32,788 nucleotides of DNA from Thermoplasmata archaeon (GTDB taxonomy: Archaea > Thermoplasmatota > Thermoplasmata > Thermoplasmatales > Thermoplasmataceae). The notes under the pieces are model-generated. The model did no database searches. It was not told the origin of the DNA and saw nothing but the letters and a program-made list of their open reading frames with translations. The stretch spans positions 1 to 32,788 of the forward strand of contig JAJYRA010000024.1 of assembly GCA_021794355.1 (NCBI GenBank). Direction: 5' to 3'. Below, one piece after another: positions 8,492-17,021 of this stretch (positions are counted from its first letter, which is position 1; every line of letters starts with the position of its first letter). A program made the position numbers and the translations under genes.

Positions 8492-9247
8492 TTGTCAAAC
8501 CTTTTCATGAATGTGATATCCAGTGGAAGCAAGGGGAATTCAACAATCATCTGGGATGAAAACGATGCCATAGTTGTTGATTTTGGCATTTCTGTCAAAC
8601 GCTTCAGGCAGAGGCTGGAAGAACTGTCTGTTACTGATATTCCCACATCCATAATTATAACACACGAGCACAGCGATCACAGCTCAGGACTGGGTGCCGC
8701 ATCAAGGAGACTGGATGCCGATATATATTTGAGGCCAAAGGCAAGAATGGTACTCAGGCTTGATAATGCTTATACCATCAACGAGGAACTTGCCATTGGA
8801 AATTTCTATATAAGGAGTGTTTCCGTATCTCATGACGCTGTTGATCCTGTGGGATACGTCATAGAAAATAGGGGAAGAAAAATCTCAATCTTTTCCGATC
8901 TTGGATATTTTCCAATGGAGAATAAAGATATTATAAAGGATTCCGACATTCTTGCCATAGAATCAAATCATGATACGGAAATGCTCAAAACAGGGACTTA
9001 TCCAGAAAATCTGAAAAAAAGAATAATGAGCAGTTATGGGCATCTTTCCAATGACCAGTGCGCACTGGCCCTTCAGGAGTTGAGTGGCCCAAAATCAAGC
9101 ATTGTACTCCTTCATTTATCCGATGAGAACAATACACATGAAATTGCTTCAATGACCGTGCGGGATCATCTGAACAACCGGAATATAAAATACAGGAGCA
9201 TAGAGAGTGCAAGGCAATTATATGGATCATCAACCTATGAGGTGTAA
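8492..9247 (+). CDS. MBL-fold metal-dependent hydrolase, YycJ/WalJ-like
   Basis: A metallo-beta-lactamase-fold phosphodiesterase-type hydrolase of 251 residues. The metal site is ITHEHSDHSSGL with His58, His60, Asp62 and His63. Further ligands are the His of VSHDAVDP, Asp of FSDLGY, and a C-terminal histidine in LLHLSDEN. The N-terminal SGSKGNS block is diagnostic of the YycJ/WalJ group, thought to act on nucleic acids as 5' exonucleases. The start is TTG 8492, which aligns with the bacterial N-terminus in which SGS lies near residue 11; ATG 8507 is the alternative. First gene of a tightly packed plus-strand run; the next gene starts 1 nt after its stop. Confidence 0.87.
   Translation: MSNLFMNVISSGSKGNSTIIWDENDAIVVDFGISVKRFRQRLEELSVTDIPTSIIITHEHSDHSSGLGAASRRLDADIYLRPKARMVLRLDNAYTINEELAIGNFYIRSVSVSHDAVDPVGYVIENRGRKISIFSDLGYFPMENKDIIKDSDILAIESNHDTEMLKTGTYPENLKKRIMSSYGHLSNDQCALALQELSGPKSSIVLLHLSDENNTHEIASMTVRDHLNNRNIKYRSIESARQLYGSSTYEV
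9239..9244 (+). promoter_or_regulatory. Shine-Dalgarno site deciding the dehydrogenase start
   Basis: GAGGTG lies 4 nt upstream of ATG 9249 and overlaps the stop region of the preceding gene. It supports 9249, rather than the upstream TTG at 9207, as the start of the dehydrogenase. Confidence 0.6.
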
Positions 9248-9248
9248 T

Positions 9249-10112
9249 ATGAAAAGAATTGGGTTTATTGGAATGGGAAGGATGGGTATCCCAATTTCCA
9301 TCAGGATATCAAGATCATTTCCCATAACAGCCGTGTTTAATAGGACAAGGGAAAAAATTCCAGAGGAATTCAGGAAAGTATCAAGGGAAGGCGTGGATTC
9401 CGTACCATCGGAAGTAGACATCATATTTATGATCGTAACAGATTCAAAGGCGTCTTCGGAAATTCTTAACCAGTTGATAAATGGTGGAAAGTGTCAGGGT
9501 AAAATAGTCGTCGATATGTCCACCATTTCTTACGAACAGAGTATGGAGAACCATGGAATTGCAGAAAAAGAAGGGGTAGAATATATGGACTGTCCGGTGA
9601 TCGGGAGTGTGCCGGCAGCTCAGGCAGGAAATCTTGCTGCCTCATGTGGTGGATCAGAAAAGGTATTTCATGAAATAAGAGATATCCTCAAAACTTTTAC
9701 CGCAAGGCAGATTTACGCCGGTGGCCCTGGGAACGGGATCGCAATGAAACTTGTAAATAATCTCATAATGGGTGTTAATATGGTCGCTCTCAGTGAAGGT
9801 ATGTCACTATCGAGGGCAATTGGCATAAGGGATGATACCTTCATTGAAGCGGTACAATCAGGTGGAGCTGCATCAAAAATCCTTGATCTGAAGGGGGAGA
9901 AATTGAAGAATAGGGATTTTTCGGCCCAATTTCTACTGGCCCACCAGTTCAAGGATCTGAACTATGCCATAGAATTACAGAAAAAACTCGGCCTTCCAGA
10001 CTTCATATCATCCATTGCTGACAGCATATATTCCCAGGTAATGCCGGATCACTCAGAGGAAGATATGAGTGCAGTGATTGAGTTTTTCACGAAAAAGAAG
10101 AAAGATGAATGA
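9249..10112 (+). CDS. 3-hydroxyisobutyrate dehydrogenase-family (beta-hydroxyacid) oxidoreductase
   Basis: A 287-residue NAD(P)-dependent beta-hydroxyacid dehydrogenase. It has the N-terminal Rossmann motif GFIGMGRMG and the substrate-binding block DCPVIGSVPAAQAGNLAA. The catalytic Lys167 lies in GNGIAMKLVNNL, followed by an all-helical C-terminal domain. The family includes 3-hydroxyisobutyrate, tartronate-semialdehyde and glyoxylate/succinic-semialdehyde reductases. Valine catabolism would fit a peptide-degrading archaeon, but the substrate is not fixed by sequence. The frame is open from 9207, but ATG 9249 is preceded by a good Shine-Dalgarno site and starts directly with MKRIGFIGMG. It lies 1 nt after the MBL gene and overlaps the next gene by 8 nt, indicating translational coupling. 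Confidence 0.88.
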   Translation: MKRIGFIGMGRMGIPISIRISRSFPITAVFNRTREKIPEEFRKVSREGVDSVPSEVDIIFMIVTDSKASSEILNQLINGGKCQGKIVVDMSTISYEQSMENHGIAEKEGVEYMDCPVIGSVPAAQAGNLAASCGGSEKVFHEIRDILKTFTARQIYAGGPGNGIAMKLVNNLIMGVNMVALSEGMSLSRAIGIRDDTFIEAVQSGGAASKILDLKGEKLKNRDFSAQFLLAHQFKDLNYAIELQKKLGLPDFISSIADSIYSQVMPDHSEEDMSAVIEFFTKKKKDE

Positions 10113-10806
10113 ATTCTTTCTCTATGGCCTTTATTTACTCCTGTCCTTAACTCTGATCATAGCATCATTTTACGATCATAAAAAGAGAAGCATCTGGTAT
10201 CTTCTTTTCGTTCCAGTTTTTATTGCCGCGGCGTTCATCAATGTATATTTCTATGGCTTCATAATATTCACACTGTTCAGTGTTCTATTATTCCTGTGTC
10301 TTTTCACTGCAACCAGCACAAGATTCTATGTGGCCGCCTATGGGATTACTGCCTCTGTGGGTACCATGTTCATTATTTTCTTCAATTCATATTCATTGAT
10401 TCCATGGATGGTGGAAGTTATCTTTTCAGGTATGGTCATAGGTGAGAGGCTTTTTGGCGTGGGCGACATAAAGGCTATCCTGGCGGTCATTTTTTCCCTG
10501 GCCCCAGAGTATGAAACATTTTCATATTCCACAGTTCATATTCCCTCTTCCATCATTTTTTTCCTCAATCTTGGTATTACTTCTGTGTGCGCTTTAATTT
10601 TCTCGCTTTTCTATACATTCATGGTCACGGGTGTTTTTTCTTACTCAGCAGAAGTTGGGGAGTCGGATCATGTGGACACTGACAGGTTCAGGATATTTTA
10701 TCACCATGATAAGAGGTATGTCAGTTACAAAATACCCTTTACCATTTTCATAACTGGTGCTTTTTTTATAACTTTAGTATCTCTTAAATTGTCTCTGTTG
10801 ATATAG
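10105..10806 (+). CDS. Archaeal type IV prepilin/preflagellin peptidase, A24 family
   Basis: A polytopic membrane aspartic protease of 233 residues with about six transmembrane helices. It shows the two catalytic aspartates of the GXGD family: Asp24 in SFYDHKKRSIW at the cytoplasmic end of the first helix, and Asp121 in FGVGDIKAILAV. PibD/FlaK enzymes of this type cut the class III signal peptide of archaellins, type IV pilins and sugar-binding adhesins at the membrane. The reading frame extends further upstream, but ATG 10105 begins right before the first helix and overlaps the preceding stop by 8 nt. The C-terminal extension contains a soluble loop (about 185-210) before a last helix. No pilin or archaellin gene lies nearby, so it probably serves targets encoded elsewhere. 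Confidence 0.8.
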   Translation: MNEFFLYGLYLLLSLTLIIASFYDHKKRSIWYLLFVPVFIAAAFINVYFYGFIIFTLFSVLLFLCLFTATSTRFYVAAYGITASVGTMFIIFFNSYSLIPWMVEVIFSGMVIGERLFGVGDIKAILAVIFSLAPEYETFSYSTVHIPSSIIFFLNLGITSVCALIFSLFYTFMVTGVFSYSAEVGESDHVDTDRFRIFYHHDKRYVSYKIPFTIFITGAFFITLVSLKLSLLI

Positions 10807-10810
10807 GATC

Positions 10811-12064
10811 ATGGTGAGGGAAAAAATAATATATAACCCTGAAAAAATATATATCCCGGAGACCATAGAAAATATAAGAAAGGGAAATCAGGGTTCTGTG
10901 GATGTTTTACAGGACAAGTCCATAGTCATAAGGAATAACAGGATACTTTCCATAATAAATACGGGCACTTTGAGAAACAATCCTGATAATTATACATGCA
11001 TAGATACATCAGGTAAGATTGTAACACCGGGGTTTGTGGACAGTCATACCCACATGGTGTATGCCGGCGATAGGAGTGAAGAATTTGAGATGAGATCAAG
11101 GGGAATAAAATACGTTGATCTTATAAAATCTGGAAATGGCATCCTGAAGACCGTAAGGGACACAAGAAAGGCGTCGGAGGGAGAAATTACCTTTCAGAGC
11201 CTCAAACGTGCCATAAAACATATGATCAACGGTGTAACCACAATGGAAATTAAATCAGGTTACGGCCTTGATCTTATAAACGAAGGAAAGATGCTTGATG
11301 TTATGGATCGTTTACAGGGAATAATCCCTGCAAAAATAGTGAAAACACTCCTGCCTCTTCATGCCGTACCACCTGATTCTGACAGGGAAAGTTATGTCAG
11401 AAAGAGTTGTAATGAAATTCTTCCAACACTGCAGGAAAGGGTTGATTTCGTTGATTCTTTCTGCGATGAGGGTGCTTTCACCATGAGAGACACAGAGAAG
11501 TTCTTCTCGAAGGCCGTGGAGGCAGGTAAAAAATTGAGGCTTCATGCCGATGAGATAGGGGATATTGGGGCACTTGGGCTCCTAAGAGAATTCCCCATAA
11601 GTTCCATAGATCATCTTCTGCATTCATCTGCCTCAGGAATGGATAATGCCATGTATAAGGATGTTGTGGCAACCATTCTTCCAGGAACAGCCTTCTCACT
11701 GGGAGAGAATTATGCAAGGGCAGGGGAATGGATCGAAAGGCATGTTCCAGTGGCTGTTGCCTCGGATATTTCACCACTTTCTCCAGTTGCAGATATTAAA
11801 TTTCATGGAAACCTCGCCATAAGGCACTGTGGGATGACTACCGATGAGCTTTTCAACGGCCTAACTACGGTACCCGCCCACTCACTAGGTCTTGAAAGGA
11901 ATAAGGGTAACATTGGTTCAGGTTACGATGCAGATCTGCTCATAATAGAAACCGGTGCCCTGAGGAACGTGTTCTATGATTGGGCAAACATCCAACTGAC
12001 AACAGTAATTGGGGGAAATGTTCTGGACGTGAAAAAAATTATGAGAAAAAGCATTAAGCCTTGA
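10811..12064 (+). CDS. hutI: Imidazolonepropionase
   Basis: A cytoplasmic amidohydrolase-superfamily enzyme of 417 residues, typical for HutI. It opens 4-imidazolone-5-propionate to N-formimino-L-glutamate in histidine degradation. Visible motifs are the metal-binding VDSHTHMVYAGDR (His79, His81), the family-specific FEMRSRGIKY, the substrate-binding EIKSGYGLD, LHADEIGD, and the catalytic ASDISPLSP. The ATG at 10811 follows the prepilin peptidase stop by 4 nt, with AGGAT just upstream. Other hut genes (hutH, hutU, formiminoglutamate hydrolase) are not in the window, so the pathway is dispersed if complete. Confidence 0.93.
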   Translation: MVREKIIYNPEKIYIPETIENIRKGNQGSVDVLQDKSIVIRNNRILSIINTGTLRNNPDNYTCIDTSGKIVTPGFVDSHTHMVYAGDRSEEFEMRSRGIKYVDLIKSGNGILKTVRDTRKASEGEITFQSLKRAIKHMINGVTTMEIKSGYGLDLINEGKMLDVMDRLQGIIPAKIVKTLLPLHAVPPDSDRESYVRKSCNEILPTLQERVDFVDSFCDEGAFTMRDTEKFFSKAVEAGKKLRLHADEIGDIGALGLLREFPISSIDHLLHSSASGMDNAMYKDVVATILPGTAFSLGENYARAGEWIERHVPVAVASDISPLSPVADIKFHGNLAIRHCGMTTDELFNGLTTVPAHSLGLERNKGNIGSGYDADLLIIETGALRNVFYDWANIQLTTVIGGNVLDVKKIMRKSIKP

Positions 12065-12079
12065 TCCAATTCCTTTCCA

Positions 12080-13090
12080 TTGGCATACGTGGACCCAGGA
12101 AGGGTCATAGAGAAGCTTAGGGAAATGGGTGCAAGGAGGATACTTCTTCAATTACCGGATGGTCTGAAACCACAGGTGTTCCATTACTTCGCGGAACTTT
12201 CAAAATATTTCAACGTGATTGTCAGTTCCTCAGGTTTTTATGGTGCATGTGACACCGGAACTATGGATGAATGGAAGAATGTGGATGCAGTGGTTCAGCT
12301 TGGGCATACAGAAATACCCAACATTGACTACAAAGTACCAGTTATCTTCGACGAATACACATACAGGGATGAAAGGAGCTTCAACGAACTGGATTTAAGT
12401 GAGCTCAGGGAGAAAAAATACAATCGGATCAGCATGGCCTATTCCATTCAGTACAGGGAGAGTGCGGGCAAACTGGTAGAACTCCTCAGGAAGAAGGGTT
12501 TTGAGGTGTCTGTGGGAAAACATGATACGCGGTTAAAGTATGATGGTCAGCTTCTTGGTTGCAATTTTAGTCCACTTCATGATCAGGACAGATGGGCTGA
12601 TTGCCACATCATTGTTTCAACTGGAGTATTCCATTCACTGGGTGCACAGCTTTCAGTGGATAAGGAGGTATTTGTCCTGGATATGAGCGAACCCTTTAGA
12701 CTGAGGTCCATGAAGGAAGAGGCTGACAGGCACATTCGAAGAAGATATGCAAATATGGCAAGGGCGTTGGATGCACAGAAATTTGTTGTGGTCGTGGATA
12801 CAAAAATTGGTCAATACAGGATGAAGCTCGCAGAAAAAATGGTTGCTGAGATAAGATCCATGGGAAGGGAAGCCATCATAGCATACTCCAACGAGTCATC
12901 TCCCGTGGAATTCGAGAACATGATGGCAGACTGCATAATATTTACCGGTTGCCCAAGGGTTGCGACGGACGATTTTGACAGATACAGAAGTCCAATTCTT
13001 ACTGCTCAGGAATTCAATATGATCTTCAAGAAAAAGGGTAATGGAAAGTATATCATGGATGAAATTGTAAATGTTGATCCTATGCCCTGA
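12080..13090 (+). CDS. dph2: 2-(3-amino-3-carboxypropyl)histidine synthase (diphthamide biosynthesis)
   Basis: A homodimeric noncanonical radical-SAM enzyme that transfers the 3-amino-3-carboxypropyl group of SAM to a histidine of elongation factor 2, the first step of diphthamide synthesis. Its 336 residues match archaeal Dph2. The three cysteines that bind the 4Fe-4S cluster, one per domain, are Cys57 (FYGACDTG), Cys161 (LLGCNFSP) and Cys291 (TGCPRVATDD), close to the Pyrococcus spacing of 59/163/287. The start is TTG 12080, with GTG 12089 an alternative; neither has a strong ribosome site. Last gene of the plus-strand run, 15 nt after hutI. Its 3' end overlaps the convergent e-MtaB gene by 11 bp. 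Confidence 0.93.
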   Translation: MAYVDPGRVIEKLREMGARRILLQLPDGLKPQVFHYFAELSKYFNVIVSSSGFYGACDTGTMDEWKNVDAVVQLGHTEIPNIDYKVPVIFDEYTYRDERSFNELDLSELREKKYNRISMAYSIQYRESAGKLVELLRKKGFEVSVGKHDTRLKYDGQLLGCNFSPLHDQDRWADCHIIVSTGVFHSLGAQLSVDKEVFVLDMSEPFRLRSMKEEADRHIRRRYANMARALDAQKFVVVVDTKIGQYRMKLAEKMVAEIRSMGREAIIAYSNESSPVEFENMMADCIIFTGCPRVATDDFDRYRSPILTAQEFNMIFKKKGNGKYIMDEIVNVDPMP

Positions 13091-14297
13091 GAAGTGTTCC
13101 CATAAGATACGTTGGGCCAATCTCAACAATACGGCAATTAATCGTGGAAAATAGTGGTATCCCTCCTTTCACGACCACGGGTCTATAAGCATTATCCCTC
13201 CCTATCATGGTGCCGGGTTTACCAACTTCAGTGATGAAGATATCCTTTTCTTTTCCAATCAATGGTTCATAATTCTCTCTCAGGATCTCCCTGTGTATTC
13301 TCGTGTACTCTCCACTCCACCTCTTTATGAGGTTTGAAGGGGGCATTTTCTTTGAAAAATCCCTGGTATACTGCCTTGGCGAAAAGGTTGTTATGTTGAC
13401 TATGTCAGGCCTGCTCATATAAAGCAGCTCGCAGGTATTCTGGAACGACTCCTCATCGCTTCCAGGGTATCCCACAATAATATCCGTTGAAAATACACTG
13501 TCCCTGAAGGTTTTCCTGAATACCCTGTTTATTTTATAATATGAATCAACCATATACTCACGATTCATCAGTTCAAGTATTCTATTGTCCCCATCCTGTA
13601 CAGGGAGATGAAGAAATTTAAACACCTTTTCATCACCGTATGCGCCCATCAGATCATCCAGGATCTCCTCCGTGTTCTTGGGCTCCATCATTCCCACTCT
13701 GAGTTTGAAGTTGCCCCTGAGGGAAACTATATTATGGATTAGGTCTGGAAGTCCTGTGTTAATATCCTTCCCATAGGCCGCTGTATCAAGGGAACTTATC
13801 CTGATCTCTTTCTGTCCCCTACTCAGGATCATTGATACCTGATTGCATATTTTTTCCACCGGCCTTGAAAGAAGTTTTCCCCTGGAGATCCTTGATATAC
13901 AGAAATTACAATTCCCCGTGCACCCCTGATTTATGGGTATACCATCAAGGATGGATGGTTCCCTTATCTCAATTTCATCCAGTCCTCCCTCATAGAAACC
14001 CCTGAATTCCCTGGAACTTATAATTTCAACATTCTTTTCCTTCAGGGTTCCTGAAGATATGGGTGGTAGGCAGCCGATAACCTCAGTCTTCCCCATGTCT
14101 GCCAGTAAGCTTATACGTTCCAGCATCTTGGTTTCCGTTTTCTTTATAACTGCACAAGTGCCAATAACCCTGAGATCTGCGTCCTCAGGATTTCTTGAAA
14201 GAGTGTCCCCTTCCTGCATTATTTTATTGACGTAAAGGCCTGCCTCTGACTTCTCCTGAGTACAGCCATAGGACTCCACATAAATCTTTCTCGACAT
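13080..14297 (-). CDS. tRNA (N6-threonylcarbamoyladenosine-C2)-methylthiotransferase, e-MtaB type
   Basis: A radical-SAM methylthiotransferase of 405 residues that adds a methylthio group to t6A37 of ANN-decoding tRNAs. The N-terminal MTTase domain carries the auxiliary-cluster cysteines Cys12 (YGCTQ), Cys48 (GTCAV) and Cys76 (GCLPP). The radical-SAM cluster is Cys126, Cys130 and Cys133 in QGCTGNCNFC. The C-terminal about 70 residues form the tRNA-binding TRAM domain. The archaeal/eukaryal CDKAL1-like subgroup is favoured by the GCLPP and GCTGNC forms. The ATG lies about 26-28 nt after a TATA-like AAAAGTTAAAAG (14319-14330). Its convergent neighbour is dph2, another Fe-S translation-modification enzyme, and their 3' ends overlap. 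Confidence 0.9.
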   Translation of the reverse strand: MSRKIYVESYGCTQEKSEAGLYVNKIMQEGDTLSRNPEDADLRVIGTCAVIKKTETKMLERISLLADMGKTEVIGCLPPISSGTLKEKNVEIISSREFRGFYEGGLDEIEIREPSILDGIPINQGCTGNCNFCISRISRGKLLSRPVEKICNQVSMILSRGQKEIRISSLDTAAYGKDINTGLPDLIHNIVSLRGNFKLRVGMMEPKNTEEILDDLMGAYGDEKVFKFLHLPVQDGDNRILELMNREYMVDSYYKINRVFRKTFRDSVFSTDIIVGYPGSDEESFQNTCELLYMSRPDIVNITTFSPRQYTRDFSKKMPPSNLIKRWSGEYTRIHREILRENYEPLIGKEKDIFITEVGKPGTMIGRDNAYRPVVVKGGIPLFSTINCRIVEIGPTYLMGTLLRA

Positions 14298-14931
14298 TTT
14301 CCAATGGTATTTTTCCCTAAAAGTTAAAAGTTGTTATTGGAAGTTATTATGCAATAAAGAGAAAACCCTACAATTCATGAAACTTGAAGGAATAAAATTT
14401 TTTGTATTTGTATAGCTTCGTTGGAAGCAGTATTTTTAAGCGTTTATAGCCATACAAACTTGAACACCTTAGGCTTAAATAAAAAGCCCAGAGTAAGATG
14501 CCTTTGTTCAATCAATTAGCTCTATACGGCTTTTCCCTCTGATTATCAAGACAAACTTTTGCAATTCCATCCTCTGTTTGTGGGGTGGCCAGGTATTCAT
14601 AAGAATCTCCAAATACACCGGAAAAAAGGGCTTGCTCATTAATAGCAAGGCCTAGCTATACAAATACAATTTTTTCAGTGATAATAGAATAAGGAACCTA
14701 TTTTCATGGAAGAATCACATGCCTTATCCAGGGGCAGAATGTACAGAAGGTCTTTACCGTTGTTTCACAAATGACCATTATCAACTAACTCATCACAACC
14801 TGAAAAATATAATGAAGCAGCCATCAACTTAAATATTTTTCACACATCTGGATGATTTATGCGCCCTAATTCAAGACTATGGTTAAAAATTGAGTTTGTT
14901 TCAAAATATATTGAGGAGAGTTTTGGATCAC
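14298..14931. other. Gene-poor region with an inverted-repeat-bounded insert
   Basis: This 634-bp gap has no convincing intact gene. It begins with the e-MtaB promoter (14319-14330). The middle is a 268-bp segment bounded by perfect 16-bp inverted repeats (listed separately). The remainder, 14670-14931, is AT-rich with only short frames that lie partly opposite the end of the amidohydrolase. Confidence 0.5.
14402..14669. repeat. MITE-like element with 16-bp perfect inverted termini
   Basis: TTGTATTTGTATAGCT at 14402-14417 recurs as its exact reverse complement at 14654-14669, delimiting 268 bp. Inside are a GCTTC-GTTG-GAAGC hairpin (14415-14428) and a CTTGCT/AGCAAG hairpin (about 14634-14649). 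There is also a stop-free minus-strand stretch of 47 codons (14512-14655) without a start codon, which may be a decayed coding fragment. The flanks are T-runs, so a target duplication (TTTT at most) cannot be proved. A non-autonomous transposable element is the likeliest reading; no related copy is seen in the window. Confidence 0.45.
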
Positions 14932-16062
14932 TCACTCCTCATGTATCAACCTGCCCTCCCCAAAAACCATCTTCGGAAATGCATCCAGTTCAAAGGGATC
15001 CTTATTCCACACCGAAAAAGATGCGAGTTTTCCATTTTCAACGGTTCCAAGATCTTTGAGTCCAAGTATTTCAGCAGATCTGGATGAAACATAGGATATG
15101 CACTGTTCTTTTGTTGCTCCAAACCTCATGAAGTGTCTGGTTGTCAGGAACAAGGTTCTTTGTAGAATAACAGGGTGATCTGAAATAAGGGAGAATCTTA
15201 CCCCTGAATTCTGCAATAGCTTAACATTTCTCCATGTTTCGTGCTTGAGTTCCACCTTATAGGGATGAGAGTCCAGTGGACCATAAACAAGGGAAAGATC
15301 CCTTCTCTTAATCTCCTCAAAGATCTCCTTACTGTGAAAATCCATCCCATGATTTATAATGGGTTTTACTCCGAACTTATCCACAAGAGACATCAGGAAC
15401 AGTGCATCATCTTCTTTATGTAGATGGCACATAATCCTGTATTCTCCCTTTATGAGTTTTATTAGGAATTCTGTTTCTGCATCTATCTCATCTACGGTTT
15501 TCTTCCCCTTATCCATCAGGTTGGATGCTTTCTGTGCCATGGTAAATTTTTCCCTTATCATGGCTCCAACTCCCATCCTGGTTGTTGGCCTCTTTCCTTT
15601 CCACTCTGTTGTACTCCTGGGGTTATAGCCAAGAGCCATTTTGACACCTATATCTTGAACAAATGCATCCTTTATATTTTGGGAGAAGTTCCTTATGAGG
15701 GATCCCATTCCACCCATTATATTGCCGGATCCTGGTAGAACCACGGAATATAGAACACCACTCTCAACAGATTCCTTGAATGCATGGTCATCCATATAAA
15801 CCCCGTCTACTGCCCTTCCAAGGGGTATCATTGCATCAAGCTTGTCGTTTGCTTCGCTTTCCGATCCCGGTTCCCCTGCTCGATCCAATCCAATATGACT
15901 GTGTGGATCAATAAATGCTGGTGTGACAATGCCTTCTCCCACAATATCACAATCAGGTTTCTTGTCTGTTACTTCAGTTATATTCGTTCCATCAAAACAA
16001 ACGAACACGTCTTTCTTAGTTCCCTTTCCATCATATAATCGGTTGGCCTTAACCGCTTTCAT
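14932..16062 (-). CDS. Amidohydrolase-superfamily protein, imidazolonepropionase-related (COG1228-like)
   Basis: A cytoplasmic metal-dependent hydrolase of 376 residues. The N-terminal beta-sandwich ends in VTPAFIDPHSHIGLD, giving metal ligands His54 and His56. Further ligand candidates are His in MCHLHKED, His in IINHGMDFH, and Asp of LISDHPV. The C-terminal SAEILGLKDLGTVENGKLA is the usual return strand of the sandwich. The central GYNPRSTTEWKGKRPTTRMG is typical of imidazolonepropionase-related archaeal and bacterial amidohydrolases whose substrates (cyclic amides, dipeptides, prolidase-like) are unsettled. It is not a second HutI, since the HutI-specific FEMRSRG motif is missing. A TATA-like AT stretch at 16080-16096 precedes the ATG, so it is probably a single-gene unit. 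Confidence 0.82.
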   Translation of the reverse strand: MKAVKANRLYDGKGTKKDVFVCFDGTNITEVTDKKPDCDIVGEGIVTPAFIDPHSHIGLDRAGEPGSESEANDKLDAMIPLGRAVDGVYMDDHAFKESVESGVLYSVVLPGSGNIMGGMGSLIRNFSQNIKDAFVQDIGVKMALGYNPRSTTEWKGKRPTTRMGVGAMIREKFTMAQKASNLMDKGKKTVDEIDAETEFLIKLIKGEYRIMCHLHKEDDALFLMSLVDKFGVKPIINHGMDFHSKEIFEEIKRRDLSLVYGPLDSHPYKVELKHETWRNVKLLQNSGVRFSLISDHPVILQRTLFLTTRHFMRFGATKEQCISYVSSRSAEILGLKDLGTVENGKLASFSVWNKDPFELDAFPKMVFGEGRLIHEE

Positions 16063-16138
16063 AGACCGAATATGATCTCATATAATTTAATATTAATGAG
16101 GGTTTGGAATGGTTAAAATACAGGTGTTGTGTGGAAGA

Positions 16139-16214
16139 CAATCAATTGGAAGTCTGAAACAAAAAAGTGTGAGGATTTCTAATAACCGCAAAAATGGAAT
16201 CTTTCAATTGATTG
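16139..16214. repeat. Short inverted repeat in the intergenic region
   Basis: CAATCAATTGGAAG (16139-16152) is matched in inverse orientation by CTTTCAATTGATTG (16201-16214), 13 of 14 positions, with a 48-bp spacer. It lies between divergent promoters of the amidohydrolase and methyltransferase genes. It could be a paired operator or a relic of mobile DNA. Confidence 0.35.
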
Positions 16215-16321
16215 ACTCTTGATGGAAAAGGTGTATTCATCTGTGTTTGTGGAAACTTGTTAAGCTAGGGTTCTCCAAGAAATCGATGTTTTTAGAAATC
16301 GTCGCGTGTATAAAAATTCTC

Positions 16322-16331
16322 ATTTATAAAT
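16322..16331 (+). promoter_or_regulatory. TATA box of the methyltransferase gene
   Basis: ATTTATAAAT is centred 26 nt before ATG 16353. At archaeal spacing this puts transcription initiation at the start codon, a leaderless mRNA. Confidence 0.55.
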
Positions 16332-16352
16332 TAATTATGTATTACCTTCAGG

Positions 16353-16958
16353 ATGAAGAAAAGGGAAACAATAGATGCTTATGACGTTTACTACGAGGTC
16401 TATGACGCTGAAACCATGGATTTCTGGGAGGAATTTCCAAGAAGCATGATTTTGGAATTCCAGAGGTGTATTAAAGGAAAAAATATACTCGATCTTGGAA
16501 GTGGTCCCGGAAGGGATGCAGAAATTCTAAGGAGTTTCGGGATGGAAGTAACCTGTGTTGATGCATCTAAAAATATGGCAAAGACCACGGAGGATAGGGG
16601 CTTCAAAACCATAGTTGCAGACATCAGAGAAATTAATTTTGATCTATGGGATTTTGATGGTGTTTGGGCCTATTCATCCCTGATTCACATAACGTTTGAA
16701 GAGGCAAAGAAGGTAATTTTCAATCTCTCCAACGGGCTAAAATCAAACGCTATCCTGTTTCTCGGGTTAATAGGGGGAAAAGATAGTGAGATCAAGAATA
16801 TTGGAGGGTCCGGGTACAAACGATATTTTGAATTGTATGACGATGAGAAAGTGATGAGGCTTATGGAAGGAACCGGATTTGATTTGATATCAGTGAAAAG
16901 ATTCCAACCAAAAAACCACGTTTATCTCAATTATCTTTTCAGATTGAGAGGAAAATGA
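16353..16958 (+). CDS. Class I SAM-dependent methyltransferase
   Basis: A small Rossmann-fold methyltransferase of 201 residues. Motif I is ILDLGSGPGRD (residues 45-55), followed by the acidic residue of CVDASKNM at strand beta2. An acidic motif with SAM-adenine-binding character appears in VVADIREINF, and motif IV is WDFDGVWAYSSLIHI. There is no added substrate domain, so the target (small molecule or protein) cannot be named. The gene stands alone, with a leaderless promoter upstream and the convergent aspartase gene 63 bp downstream. Confidence 0.83.
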   Translation: MKKRETIDAYDVYYEVYDAETMDFWEEFPRSMILEFQRCIKGKNILDLGSGPGRDAEILRSFGMEVTCVDASKNMAKTTEDRGFKTIVADIREINFDLWDFDGVWAYSSLIHITFEEAKKVIFNLSNGLKSNAILFLGLIGGKDSEIKNIGGSGYKRYFELYDDEKVMRLMEGTGFDLISVKRFQPKNHVYLNYLFRLRGK

Positions 16959-17021
16959 ACTGGTAAATTTGGAATTATTCAGGAAGATCCATAAAGTTAA
17001 TGAAATTGATATTTGGAAAAT

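Noticed and set aside
14932-16062. Second imidazolonepropionase
   Set aside because: It shares the amidohydrolase fold and HSH motif but lacks the HutI-specific substrate motifs seen in the gene at 10811-12064.
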